Assembly: GCA_024235835.1 (NCBI GenBank)
Contig: JACKLQ010000001.1
Location: 682,001-746,000, forward strand
Origin: Thiobacillus sp.
Lineage (GTDB): Bacteria; Pseudomonadota; Gammaproteobacteria; Burkholderiales; Thiobacillaceae
Direction of reading: 5' to 3'
Length of the DNA: 64,000 nt
Positions 53,177 to 62,588 of this stretch are shown here, piece after piece (within the stretch, counting starts at the first letter, position 1; the number at the start of each line of letters is the position of its first letter). The translations under genes were made by a program, and so were the position numbers. The notes under the pieces were generated by a model. That model saw only the letters and a list, made by a program, of their open reading frames with translations. It did no database searches and was not told the DNA's origin.

Positions 53177-56100
53177 ATGACCGGGCTTATCCATACGTGC
53201 AAATCATTGTTCGGAATTTCTTTGGCGCTCGGATTGCTTGTGTGAGGAACACCGGCCAAGGCTGCTCCCGCCGTTGCACCAATAACTGAGTTCTCTGCGC
53301 ACAGTTGGGATTTCTACTGTGGCAACACCGGCGTTACCCAGCATCCGAATTTTGGTTCGGCGTTTGCTGCGGTATTAGGCTATGTCGCAGGCTGTCCCTG
53401 TGGTGGAGCGGTGTACTTTAATAGTTGCGCAGGCCTTGCCCCTGACGTCTTTCACACAAGCGGTTCCTGTGGCTATGCGCTGCACAAAAACCCCAATGCC
53501 GGATGTGGTAGCGACAATTACGGAGGATGGGTGTACTGGAATTCTTCCGGCTGCCCTGCCGGGACTGCCTACCGTGCCGCCAGTGGCCTCTGCGAGGACG
53601 GCACATATGATGCGTTGAAGAACAATGAGATCTCTTGTAAGGGCGACAGCGTTTGGGGTGCCAACCCCATTCACCTAGGCATAGGGGGCAAACACCAGAT
53701 TGAGGAAGACTATCGAGGGGCAGGCCCAGCCCCTTTACACCTGATGCGGCGCTATGGCACTTCAGCGCCAAGAACGGGACAAGTCGGCGAAGGGTGGCGC
53801 CATTCCTATGACAGGCGCATCGTCACTGGCGTTGATGGTGCGGTGGAATTCGCCCGGGTGGAGCGCCCCGGCGGCAACGAGCATCTCTTCCGTAGGGTGG
53901 GTGGCGTGTGGACCCCCGATGCGGATATCAACGCCAGCCTGGACCAGATCTCAGGAGATTGGCGCTACACATCCAGCGACAGGAACGTGGAGCAATACGA
54001 TGGCGCGGGCAAGTTATTGGCGGTTCAGACACCATCGGGCCTGACCACGACCTTCACCTATAGCGACGGCACCGCCGCGGCACCTGGTGGCGGTGTTTTT
54101 GAAGGAACCTCCACGCCGCTCCCACCCGGTTTGTTATTGCGCGTGGAGGATCATTTTGGTCGTTCGTTGACATTCTCATACGCATCCCTCCTGCAGATCA
54201 CCACGCTGACCGACCCCGCCGGCGGCGTGATCAGCTACACCTACGACGCCTCAGGCAACCTGGCCACGGTGACCTACCAGGACGGCACCACCAAGACCTA
54301 CCACTACGAAGACCCCAACTTCCCCCACGCCCTCACCGGCATCACCGACGAGAACGGCCAGCGCTACGCCACCTGGACCTACGACGCCCAGGGCCGGGCC
54401 GTCTCCAGCGAGCATGCCGGTGGCGCCGAGCGGGTGGACCTCGCCTACAACCCCGACGGCACCACTACCGTCACTGACGCACTGGGCACGGCCCGCACCT
54501 ACGGCTTCGAGACCATCCTGAGGGTGGTGAAGGGCACCGGCATCTCCCAGCCCGGCGGCGCCGGCTGCAGCGCGGCCTCTTCCGCCATCAGCCACGACGT
54601 CAATGGCAACGTCACCACCTGGGACGACTTCAACGGCCACCGCACCCGCACTTGGTACGACCTGGCCCGCAACCTGGAGACCACCCGGGTGGAAGGCCTG
54701 GCCGTGGTGAGCGGCAGCGAGCAGGTCCGGCCCGAGACCCGCACCTTCACCACCGCCTGGCACCCCACCTGGCGCCTGCCCACGGTGGAGAAGACCTACA
54801 CCGGCGGCGCCGACATCAACGGCACCCCCCTGGGCACCCTCATCAAGACCGTCACCTCCACCTACGACACCCACGGCAACCTGCTCACCCGCACGGAAAC
54901 CGACAACCCGCGCAACGAGTCCCGCACCTGGACCTACACCTGGACCACCCTGGGCCGCATGACCCGCGCCGACGGCCCCCGCACCGACGTGGCCGACGTC
55001 ACCACCTACGCATACCACCCGGATGACGACTGGGACCCGGCCCGGCGCGGCCGCTTGTGGACGATCACCAATGCCCTGGGCCACGTCACCACCATCGACC
55101 TCTACGATGCCCAGGGCCGGCCCTTCTACCTGCACGGCCCCAACTACGAGGTCGTCGTCCTGAATTACTCCCCCCGTGGATGGCTCACATTCAGCTACTC
55201 CGGGGACCAGATGGTCAGTTACACCTATGACCCGGCGGGCCAGTTGACGCGCCTGGATTTCCTGAACGGCCCATGGTTCGAATACACCTACGACGCCGCC
55301 CACCGCCTCACCGGCATCCGCGACGCCCAGGGCAACACCCTCCAATATGAACTCGACGGCCTGGGCCACGTCACCGCCGAAACCGTGCGCGACGCCCAGG
55401 GGGCGCAGACCCGGAAGCTGGCCCGCCAGTTCGACGCCCTGGGCCGGCTCTGGAAGGAGATCCGCCGCGTCAACGGCCAGGACGCGGTGACCGAATACGC
55501 CTACGACGCCCAGGGCAATCCCACCCGGCGCACCGACCCCCTGGGCCACGCCGGCCAGGCCCTCTACGATGCCCTGGACCGCCTGGCCCGCAGCGAGGAC
55601 GCCCTCCAGGGCCACACCGACGTGGCCCGGGACGCGATGGACGGCCTCACCGCCGTGGCCGACTCCAGGGGCCTTAACACCCCCTACGAGCGGGATGCCT
55701 TTGGCCAGGTCCGCAGGGAAACCAGCCCGGACCGGGGCATCACCACCTACACCTACGATGCGGCCGGCAACCTCAAGACCCGCACCGACGCCCGGGGCAA
55801 GACACTCACCTACACCTACGACGCCCTCAACCGGCTGACCCGCATCAGCGGGGGCAGCAGTACACCGGCCACCACCTACACCTGGGACCAGGGAGACCAT
55901 GGCCTGGGCCGCCTCACCGGCATGACCGACGAAAGCGGCAGCACCGCCTGGACCTACGGCTACGGCGGCAACGTCGCCACCAAGACCCAGGTCCACGGCG
56001 GCAGCCTCACCCGCAACGTGGCCTATGCCTATCTGAACGGGCAGCGCACCCACATCGCCTACCCCAGCGGCGCCTATGTGGACTACGCTTGGAGCCAGGG

Positions 56101-57514
56101 CCGGATCACCGCCGTCACCCTCAATGGCGCCCCCCTGGTGAGCGAAATCCAGTACCAGCCCTTCGGCGCCCCCAAGGCCTGGACCTGGGGCAACGGCCAG
56201 CCCTATGCACGGGGCTTCGATGGGGAGACGGGCTGGCTGAACAGCCATCCCCTGGGGTCGGAGGCCCGCGCCCTGGCCTACGACGCCGCCGGGCGCATCA
56301 CCGGCTATGCCCACGGCCAGTCCACCCTGGACCAGGGCTTCAGCTACGACGTCCTGGACCGGCTCTCCGGTACCACCACCTACCAGGGCAGCCAGGCCTA
56401 CCCCTACGACGCCAACGGCAACCGTACTAGCCATGTCAGCGGCAGCGCCATCTTCCCCTACACCCTGGCCGCCGGCAGCAACCGGCTCATGAGCGTGGCC
56501 GGCCCCGTGGCCAAGGCCTACCAGTACGATGCCGCCGGCAACATCACGCACGACGGCACCTACGCCTTCGTCTACAACGACTTCGGCCGCCTGCGTCAGG
56601 CCAGGCTGGGCACCAACACCACCACCTACAAGCACAACGGCCTGGGCGAGCGGGTGGAGAAGAGCGGCTGGGGTGTCTCCAGCGGCCCCCTGCGCTATGT
56701 GTATGACGAGGACGGGCACCTGCTGGGGGAATACGACGGCAGCGGCCAGGCGATCCAGGAGACGGTGTGGCTGGGCGACCTGCCCGTGGCCGTGCTCAAG
56801 GGCGGGGCGGTGTACACCGTGCAGGCGGACCACCTGAATGCGCCGAGGGTGATCATGGACACCCAGGGCCGGGTGGTGTGGCGGTGGGATAATGCCGATC
56901 CCTTCGGCGTGGGGTTGCCTGACGAGAATCCCTCGGGGCTGGGGACCTTCAGCTACAACCTGAGGTTCCCGGGGCAGTACTACGATGGGGAAACGGGGCT
57001 GCACTACAACATCAATCGAGATTACGACCCCAGAACAGGACGCTATACCTCGTTTGATCCGATTGGCCTTGCGGGCGGCACAAACCCCTATGGCTATGTG
57101 GATGGGAATCCGCTGATGTATACGGACCCCACAGGTGAATTTGCTGTTGGGGGAGCACTTGTCGGTGCTGGGATAGACATAGGGATTCAGTTGATGTCTA
57201 ACGGAGGCAGGTTTCGCTGTATCAAGTGGGATGTAGTCGCGATCTCGGCACTAGCCGGATTGGTTAACCCATTCAGCGAATTGTCGGCGTTGAGTTCTAC
57301 GCTGAAAGCCGAAAGGCAGTGGGTGCGAGCTAAGGGCTTACGCCCAGGCAGCCGTGCCGCACGCCGCACCGCACTGCGCGGAGACAAACACAACAGTAGT
57401 GCTTGGAAAGAAGGTGCTTCATGGGCTGGCATCGAAGGAGGAGCGGAACTTTTGGGTAATCTGATCCCAGATGAACGTCACATCCGCATCGGCGACCCGT
57501 GCGAGTGCAGGTGA
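53177..57514 (+). CDS. RHS-repeat protein with in-frame TGA in its signal peptide
   Basis: A GGGAG ribosome site 6 nt before ATG 53177 starts MTGLIHTCKSLFGISLALGL, a good signal peptide, but codon 23 is TGA (53243-53245). The same frame then continues as GTPAKAAPAVAPITEF through a Cys-rich N-terminal region, a DUF6531-like start (GANPIHLGIGGKHQIEEDYR), about 20 YD repeats and the RHS core end (RFPGQYYDGETGLHYNINRD ... DPIGLAGG, DPTGEF). A roughly 125-residue unique C-terminal part, the expected toxin/effector region, ends DPCECR. GTG 53411 could start a 1,367-residue form without a signal. It may be a pseudogene, a read-through gene, or contain a sequence error. Confidence 0.85.
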
Positions 57515-57519
57515 ATGCT

Positions 57520-57741
57520 ATGAGTGAGCCAACGTGGTCAAGCTACTTCTTGCGTGTTGGAGGCGTATTCGCAATCTTCGCGGTCGCCATCATGGTGACT
57601 CGAGAGTTCTTTCCTGGAAACGAGGGCTACGTGGTGATCGGTATCTCAGCCTTCGGAATTTTTGCCCTTGCCATGAAGGAGTTGAGGAGCAGAAAGAGAA
57701 AGCGTGCTGCGAGGAATGGCCATCGCCGCAAGAAACGATAG
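57520..57741 (+). CDS. Small membrane protein after the RHS gene, possible immunity protein
   Basis: This 73-residue protein has two hydrophobic helices (YFLRVGGVFAIFAVAIM and GYVVIGISAFGIFALAM) and a strongly basic tail (LRSRKRKRAARNGHRRKKR). It starts 5 bp after the RHS stop. Immunity genes usually follow RHS toxin tips in exactly this place and are often small membrane proteins; no homology is recognised, so the role is inferred from position alone. Confidence 0.6.
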   Translation: MSEPTWSSYFLRVGGVFAIFAVAIMVTREFFPGNEGYVVIGISAFGIFALAMKELRSRKRKRAARNGHRRKKR

Positions 57742-57780
57742 CAGGGATGAGCAGGGATGGCAGGGATGGGGTCAGGTCTT

Positions 57781-58062
57781 GCAATAACGCACCCCCGTGG
57801 GTGGCTTACATTCAGCCACTCCGTGGGCCAGATGGTCAGTTACACCTATGACCTGGCGGGCCAGTTGACCGGTGTGGACTTCATGAGCGGTCCCGCGTTC
57901 GAGTTCACCTACGACGCCGCCCACCGCCTCACCGGCATGACCGACGAAAGCGGCACCACCGCCTGGACCTACGACTATGGCGGCAACGTCGCCAGCAAGA
58001 CCCAGGTGCACGGCAGCAGCTTCACCCGCGACGTGGCCTATGCCTATCTGAACGGGCAGCGA
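57781..58062 (+). pseudogene. Orphan RHS fragment
   Basis: It reads HPRGWLTFSHSVGQMVSYTY, then EFTYDAAHRLTGMTDESGTT and ends AYAYLNGQR. The first part is nearly the same as the main RHS protein encoded near 55175-55320, and the second part matches that encoded near 55915-56045, so it is a chimera with about 600 bp missing in between. It has no start signal and is cut off by the RAYT-associated repeats. It is probably a remnant of recombination between RHS copies. Confidence 0.8.
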
Positions 58063-58065
58063 GGA

Positions 58066-58130
58066 GAAATAGGGGACTAGGAGAAATAGTAGAGAAATAG
58101 GACAAGAAATAGGGGACAGACCACGGTTTA
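58066..58130. repeat. RAYT-associated REP-like repeats, upstream cluster
   Basis: Repeated AAATAGGGGAC / GAAATAGNAG words ending AATAGGGGACAGACCACGG. The complement recurs downstream of the RAYT gene (58884-58987), giving a mirrored flanking arrangement. Confidence 0.8.
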
Positions 58131-58164
58131 TTATGATTGAAGACGATCCAACAACTCATCCGGT

Positions 58165-58884
58165 ATGCCCCGCCGCGCGCGCCTGACCCTTCCCAACATT
58201 CCGCTACACATCATCCAGCGGGGCAACAACCGTCAAGCCTGTTTCTACGCTGACGAAGATTACCGTAACTACCTGGATACGCTTGGCGAGTGCGCAAAGA
58301 GGACCCGTTGCCAAATCCACGCCTACGTGTTGATGACCAACCACGTGCACCTGCTGCTTACATCAGAAGAAGGCCATGGTGCCGGTGCCCTGATGAAGGC
58401 TTTAGGGCAACGCTACGTGCAGTACGTCAATCGCACCTATCGCCGCAGCGGCACGCTTTGGGAGGGACGTTTCCGCTCCTGCCTGACCCAGCAGGACAGT
58501 TACCTGCTGACCTGTATGCGCTATATCGAATTGAACCCTGTTCGGGCGGGCATGGTGGCCCATCCAGGAGAATACCGATGGTCAAGTTATCGGGCCAACG
58601 CCCAGGGAGAGCCCGACCCACTGGTTACGCCCCACGCGCTTTACCAGTCGCTGTCCGGCGATGAAGCAGGATGGGCGTCGATCTACCGGGAACTGTTCCG
58701 ACATGAACTGGAACCTGGCATGGTGGACAGCATTCGCCAGGCGACGAATGGGAACTATGCGTTGGGAGACAATCGCTTTGCAGCCGAGATTGAAACAGCC
58801 CTGGGCAGGCGTGCAGCCCCGGGAGTTTCAGGCAGGCCCCGGAAGAAAGCGGAGATTGATACTTGGGGTTTGTTGGAGAGATGA
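58165..58884 (+). CDS. REP-associated tyrosine transposase (RAYT)
   Basis: This 239-residue Y1 (IS200-like HUH) transposase of the RAYT type starts MPRRARLTLPNIPLHIIQRG. The metal-binding HUH pair is in MTNHVHLLL; GTLWEGRFRSCLTQQDSYLL carries the family pattern, and YIELNPVRAGMV contains the catalytic Tyr. Such enzymes mobilise or maintain REP sequences. The gene is flanked on both sides by the repeats it is expected to recognise. Confidence 0.93.
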   Translation: MPRRARLTLPNIPLHIIQRGNNRQACFYADEDYRNYLDTLGECAKRTRCQIHAYVLMTNHVHLLLTSEEGHGAGALMKALGQRYVQYVNRTYRRSGTLWEGRFRSCLTQQDSYLLTCMRYIELNPVRAGMVAHPGEYRWSSYRANAQGEPDPLVTPHALYQSLSGDEAGWASIYRELFRHELEPGMVDSIRQATNGNYALGDNRFAAEIETALGRRAAPGVSGRPRKKAEIDTWGLLER

Positions 58885-58987
58885 AAACCGTGGTCCCCTA
58901 TTACCGTGGTCCCCTATTACCGTGTCCTATTACCGTGCTTGGTCTGTCCCCTATTACCCCCTCGTCCCCTATTACCCCTATTACCCT
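58884..58987. repeat. RAYT-associated REP-like repeats, downstream cluster
   Basis: Several copies of CCGTGGTCCCCTATTACCG, GGTCTGTCCCCTATTACCCC and CGTCCCCTATTACCCC in tandem. They are the inverse complement of the words at 58066-58130. Confidence 0.85.
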
Positions 58988-59085
58988 TGCTCTTGGCGCG
59001 GGAGAGCGGTCGACGCTGCTCTATGCGGCCAGGAATGAGAGCCACAACAACGCATGGGTGTTGCGGGAGCATCTCCTGGAGGCTG

Positions 59086-59122
59086 GGTCAGCCGGGTGGA
59101 TCGGGTATAAGCCCGGCTGACC
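59086..59122. terminator. Strong hairpin downstream of the NarK-type gene
   Basis: A perfect 11-bp stem GGTCAGCCGGG / CCCGGCTGACC with a 15-nt loop, 44 bp beyond the stop of the transporter gene on the minus strand. There is no T run, so a terminator role is only likely. The short stretch 58988-59085 holds no supported gene. Confidence 0.5.
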
Positions 59123-59165
59123 AAGAGGACTTCCCCGGGGCGTTCCGGCGCCCAAGGGGCATTCT

Positions 59166-60431
59166 TCAATGCAAGGGTTGAGCGTGTCTGAAGCCCACCC
59201 GGGTGAACACGATGTAGAACGCGGCCACGTTCATCAGTGCCCACACGGCGTAACCGAAGGTATAACCGCCCAGCATGTGTTTGCTGGCCGCCAGGGTGAC
59301 CGTCATGGTGAAGCCGCAGGCCGCGCCGGCGGCCTTGGCCAGGCCGCTGACCGCCCCCACGTGCCTGAAGTAGGTGGGGATCAGCTTGATCACCGAGGCC
59401 GCGGACGCGCCGGACAGCAACGCCAGGGCGTAGATCGCGAACAGTTGCACGCTCAGCGAAATCTGCAACACCATGAGCAGGGCCAGGACGGTGGCAAGGC
59501 CGAACATCCAGGCGAGGATTTTCAGGGTATCGAAACGGTCGGCCAGCCAGCCCCCCAGGGGCCGCGTGACGGCAACGCAGACCACCAGTGCCGAGGTGTA
59601 CACCATGGAGGCCTGGGTGGTGTCCACCTGCCATTGGTCCACCAGGTAGGTGGGCATGGTGGCGGCAAAGAAGGTCAGCGTGCCGAAGGCCGTCCAGTAG
59701 AGATAGGTCACCAGCCACACCAGGGCGCCCGAGCGGTACACGGCGGCCACTTCCCGCAGGGAGACCCCCTTGTGCTGCCTGTGGGGAGAATCGGACGTGA
59801 AGAACCAGTAGACCAGGGCCATCAGCAGGGTGGGCACGGCGAAGATCAGGAACACCAGCCGCCAGCCGGAAAAGTCTCCCAGGGTGAACCGGGCCGGCAG
59901 CGGGGCATAGTCCGTGGGGCCGCCCAGCACATGGGTGATCAGGAAGGCGACAGTCACCATGCCGATGCTGATGCCGATGTTGCCCAGGCCGAAGATGCCC
60001 AGGGCCGTGCCCTGCTGGTTCTTCGGGTACCACGACGAAACATGGGCATTGCCCACCACGAAACTGGCCCCGCCCAGGCCCAGCAGCATCCCCAGAAACA
60101 GGAACGACAGGTAGCTGTCGACGAACAGCCCCGTGAACAGCGGAATGGTCAGGCTCAGGAGCAAGAGCGAGAAAACCGTCCGGCCGCCGTATTTGTCCGC
60201 CATGATACCCAGGGGAATGCTCACGACGGTGGCGAAGAACGGCGGCATGGCCGCCAGGACCAGGGCCTGGGTGGGGCTGAAGTGGTACCACTTGATGAGG
60301 AAGGGCCCCAGGGCGGAAAACATGCCCCAGATGGCGAAACCCAATGAAAAGGCCAGGAACGATATCCACAGGACCCTGGCATTGCCGGCGGGGTGAGGTA
60401 TCGACTGGAGGGAGCTGTCATGGTGCGTCAT
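59166..60431 (-). CDS. NarK/NasA-type (NNP) major facilitator transporter
   Basis: This 421-residue inner-membrane transporter has 12 predicted helices. The nitrate/nitrite-porter signature region is present: GLGGASFVVGNAHVSSWYPK and QGTALGIFGLGNIGISIG, with the matching second-half segment GLAKAAGAACGFTMTV. The ATG at 60431 (MTHHDSSLQS) follows AAGGACGACC. Substrate is probably nitrate/nitrite or another oxyanion; this cannot be fixed by sequence alone. It lies 61 bp after the DsrC-like gene in the same direction and is likely co-transcribed. Confidence 0.85.
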   Translation of the reverse strand: MTHHDSSLQSIPHPAGNARVLWISFLAFSLGFAIWGMFSALGPFLIKWYHFSPTQALVLAAMPPFFATVVSIPLGIMADKYGGRTVFSLLLLSLTIPLFTGLFVDSYLSFLFLGMLLGLGGASFVVGNAHVSSWYPKNQQGTALGIFGLGNIGISIGMVTVAFLITHVLGGPTDYAPLPARFTLGDFSGWRLVFLIFAVPTLLMALVYWFFTSDSPHRQHKGVSLREVAAVYRSGALVWLVTYLYWTAFGTLTFFAATMPTYLVDQWQVDTTQASMVYTSALVVCVAVTRPLGGWLADRFDTLKILAWMFGLATVLALLMVLQISLSVQLFAIYALALLSGASAASVIKLIPTYFRHVGAVSGLAKAAGAACGFTMTVTLAASKHMLGGYTFGYAVWALMNVAAFYIVFTRVGFRHAQPLH

Positions 60432-60492
60432 GGTCGTCCTTTTGCCTGAATCGTCCGGCGTCGCCACCGTCAGCCGGATTTCGCCGCTGCGG

Positions 60493-60936
60493 TCAGTGTT
60501 CGCCCTTGGTCTTGCGGATACCCGCCACCCGGTTGCCCTGCTTCTGGGGCCCGCCCATGGGGAAGATGTCGTGGAGATGGCGGTTGTTACCTTTCTCCGG
60601 GCCCCACGCCTCGCGGAAATACCGAATCATGTCGCGCACCTGGGCCTGCACGCCGTGGTGCTCGTAGTAATCGCGGATGAAGCGGATGACTTCCCAGTGT
60701 TCGTGGGTGAGGGTCAGCCCCTCCCATGCCGCCTGGGCGTGGGCGAAGCCCGGGCTCCATTCATCCATGTTCAGGATGTACCCCTCGGGGTCGGTGAGGA
60801 TTTCCTTCCCATCCACCCTGACGGACCGGGTGTAGATGGCGTAGGGGTTGGTGCTGTCCCGGGCCTCCTCGAGGTAGTGGCCCTTGGGGTTCTGCAACGG
60901 GGGGTTGCCGGAAGTGGGGGGCTGAGTCATGGTCAT
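60493..60936 (-). CDS. DsrC/TusE-family protein lacking both conserved cysteines
   Basis: This 147-residue protein has a DsrC/TusE core at about 42-135: GYILNMDEWSPGFAHAQAAW, LTLTHEHWEVIRFIRDYYEH and WGPEKGNNRHLHDIFPMGGP. In DsrC and TusE the end carries one or two redox-active cysteines (..CxxxG..KPTGC-); here it reads GNRVAGIRKTKGEH with neither. It therefore cannot carry sulfur in the usual way; cysteine-free DsrC relatives have been proposed to be regulatory. The start at 60936 has CAGGAG nearby. It is divergent from a LysR gene. Confidence 0.85.
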   Translation of the reverse strand: MTMTQPPTSGNPPLQNPKGHYLEEARDSTNPYAIYTRSVRVDGKEILTDPEGYILNMDEWSPGFAHAQAAWEGLTLTHEHWEVIRFIRDYYEHHGVQAQVRDMIRYFREAWGPEKGNNRHLHDIFPMGGPQKQGNRVAGIRKTKGEH

Positions 60937-61018
60937 TTCGTCGCTCCTGGTGGCGTCAAGGATTTCGTGACAAAGGCATGACTTCAGGTTATTGCCGGAC
61001 CCTTCTATCTGGCAAACG

Positions 61019-61039
61019 ATATTAATTGAACTCTAATAT
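61019..61039. promoter_or_regulatory. Candidate LysR-type binding site
   Basis: ATATTA-N9-TAATAT in the 134-bp divergent gap between the DsrC-like gene and the LysR gene, 31 bp before the LysR start. It has the dyad form and AT content of LysR regulator boxes and may control both sides. Confidence 0.6.
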
Positions 61040-61070
61040 TCGATTTCTTGATGTATGGAGTGAATCGCCC

Positions 61071-61979
61071 ATGGATATCGAATTTGCACGGACCTTTCTC
61101 GCCGTGGTCGCCGCCGGCAATTTCGTCGGCGCGGCCCAGCGCCTCCACGTGACCCAGTCGACCGTAAGCATGCGCATCCAGGCCCTGGAGAACCGGCTCG
61201 GGGCGCAGCTGTTCCAGCGGGGCAGGGGAGGCGCCCATCTCACTCCGGCCGGGCGGCGCTTCCTGCGCCACGCCAACACCCTGGTGCGCACCCTGGAGCA
61301 GGCCCGCCACGAGGTGGGGCTGCCCGCCGGCTTCCGGGGCAGTCTTACCCTGCGGGGCCGCATCGCCCTGTGGGACGGCTTTCTGCCCCAGTGGGTGGCG
61401 CGCATGCGCGCCACCCACCCGGACATCTCCCTGCACCTGGAGGTAGGGTTCGAGGACGACATCATGCGGGGCCTGGTGCAGGGCACGGTGGATGTGGGGG
61501 TGCTGTACACGCCCGAAAACCGGCCCGGCCTCGGCATCGAACGCCTGTTCGAGGAAAGGCTGGTGCTGGTGGCCACCGACCCGGCCCGTCCCTGGCCGGA
61601 CCCGGGCTATATCCACATGGACTGGGGCGTGGAATTCCACGCCCAATTCGGCACCGCCTTCCCGGATCTGGCCGCCCCGGCCATCACCGCCAACATCGGC
61701 TGGCTGGTGATGCAGCAGATCCTTCACTGCGGCGGCAGCGGCTACTTCCCCTGGCGCATTACCCGCGACCTGGTTGAAGCGGGACAACTGTGGCTCATGG
61801 AAGGCCGGCCGTCCTTCACGTTGCCGGCCTACATGGTGTTTCCGGTGGAGCGGGACGAGGATACCCTCTCGGTTGCCCTGGAGGCCTTGCGCGCCCTGGG
61901 CGCCGAGGAGAGGCCAGCCACGCCGATGACAACCCTTACAACAGCACCACCAGCATCAGCAGCAGGGCCCATGCGATGA
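61071..61979 (+). CDS. LysR-family transcription regulator
   Basis: This 302-residue regulator has an N-terminal winged HTH (MDIEFARTFLAVVAAGNFVG, AAQRLHVTQSTVSMRIQALE, LFQRGRGGAHLTPAGRRFL) and a C-terminal effector domain (about 90-290; GSLTLRGRIALWDGFLPQWV). The ATG at 61071 is chosen because it begins the HTH; an earlier in-frame ATG at 61026 lies inside the candidate operator. It is divergent from the DsrC-like and NarK-like genes, its probable targets. Its end overlaps the convergent Yip1-like gene by 44 bp. Confidence 0.92.
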   Translation: MDIEFARTFLAVVAAGNFVGAAQRLHVTQSTVSMRIQALENRLGAQLFQRGRGGAHLTPAGRRFLRHANTLVRTLEQARHEVGLPAGFRGSLTLRGRIALWDGFLPQWVARMRATHPDISLHLEVGFEDDIMRGLVQGTVDVGVLYTPENRPGLGIERLFEERLVLVATDPARPWPDPGYIHMDWGVEFHAQFGTAFPDLAAPAITANIGWLVMQQILHCGGSGYFPWRITRDLVEAGQLWLMEGRPSFTLPAYMVFPVERDEDTLSVALEALRALGAEERPATPMTTLTTAPPASAAGPMR

Positions 61980-62496
61980 GGCCGGCGCCGATGACGGTCT
62001 GCACGATGCTGGCCGCGGTCACGTCTTCCCGCGTATGGCTCAGGCCCTCGATGCCGTGGTAGATGATGCCGCAGGACAGGCCCAGGGCGGCCAGGGTAAG
62101 GATCGCGTTGAAGCCCAGGCTCGGCACGAACAGTCCCAGGGAGGAAAGCCACAAGGGAATGGGGGCCATGCCGGCCAACAGGTAGGCATCGTGGTAGTCC
62201 ATCCGCAGGCCGTCGGTCTCGGCCACCTGCTTGATGAGCCAGCCCATGGCCAGCACGGTGATCAGCTCGGTGAAGAAGAAGGCCGCGGCCACCACACTCC
62301 AGTCCTTGGGCGACGCCTGGGGCAGGAAGGCCTCGGGGTATTGCGAGCCCGCGTAGTACAGCATGGCTGGCGGCAACAAGGACAGTGGCAGAACAATGAA
62401 GGCGAACAGTTTGACCAGGCGCGGATGGATGCGCTCGATTTCAGGCCAGCCCTGGTACGAGGATAACGGCAGATGGGATATGACGCTCAGTTTCAT
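61936..62496 (-). CDS. Yip1-family inner-membrane protein
   Basis: This 186-residue membrane protein has five hydrophobic segments (e.g. LFAFIVLPLSLLPPAMLYYA, AFFFTELITVLAMGWLI, LLAGMAPIPLWLSSLGLFV, AILTLAALGLSCGIIYHGI, VIGAGLIAWALLLMLVVLL). The layout and ..YLLAGMAPIPLWL.. suit the bacterial Yip1 domain. The ATG at 62496 (MKLSVISHLP) follows GTGAGGAGATCGATC. It is divergent from the MarR gene and shares its operator region, so it is probably controlled by it. Confidence 0.82.
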   Translation of the reverse strand: MKLSVISHLPLSSYQGWPEIERIHPRLVKLFAFIVLPLSLLPPAMLYYAGSQYPEAFLPQASPKDWSVVAAAFFFTELITVLAMGWLIKQVAETDGLRMDYHDAYLLAGMAPIPLWLSSLGLFVPSLGFNAILTLAALGLSCGIIYHGIEGLSHTREDVTAASIVQTVIGAGLIAWALLLMLVVLL

Positions 62497-62551
62497 GATC
62501 GATCTCCTCACTTGATGGACGGGCATCTCGCCCGGCAATCACTCCGTATTT

Positions 62552-62568
62552 ACATCACGTCGTGATGT
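62552..62568. promoter_or_regulatory. Palindromic MarR-type operator
   Basis: ACATCACG-T-CGTGATGT is a perfect 17-bp palindrome in the 92-bp divergent gap between the Yip1-like gene and the MarR gene, 20 bp before the MarR start. Size and symmetry suit a MarR dimer. Confidence 0.8.
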
Positions 62569-62588
62569 TTTTTTCGTAGACCCCGCTC

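Noticed and set aside
54251..57004. 917-codon minus-strand frame opposite the RHS gene
   Set aside because: Antisense shadow produced by the regular YD repeats; its Gly/Val-rich periodic translation mirrors them.
58884..58987. CRISPR-like tandem GTCCCCTATTACC repeats
   Set aside because: Spacing is irregular and shorter than the repeats, and the words mirror those upstream of the RAYT gene, which explains them.
58863..59120. 85-codon frame after the RAYT gene (ends AGSAGWIGYKPG)
   Set aside because: Most of it is translated REP-like repeat and the end codes over a strong hairpin; a remnant of an older gene is possible but unsupported.
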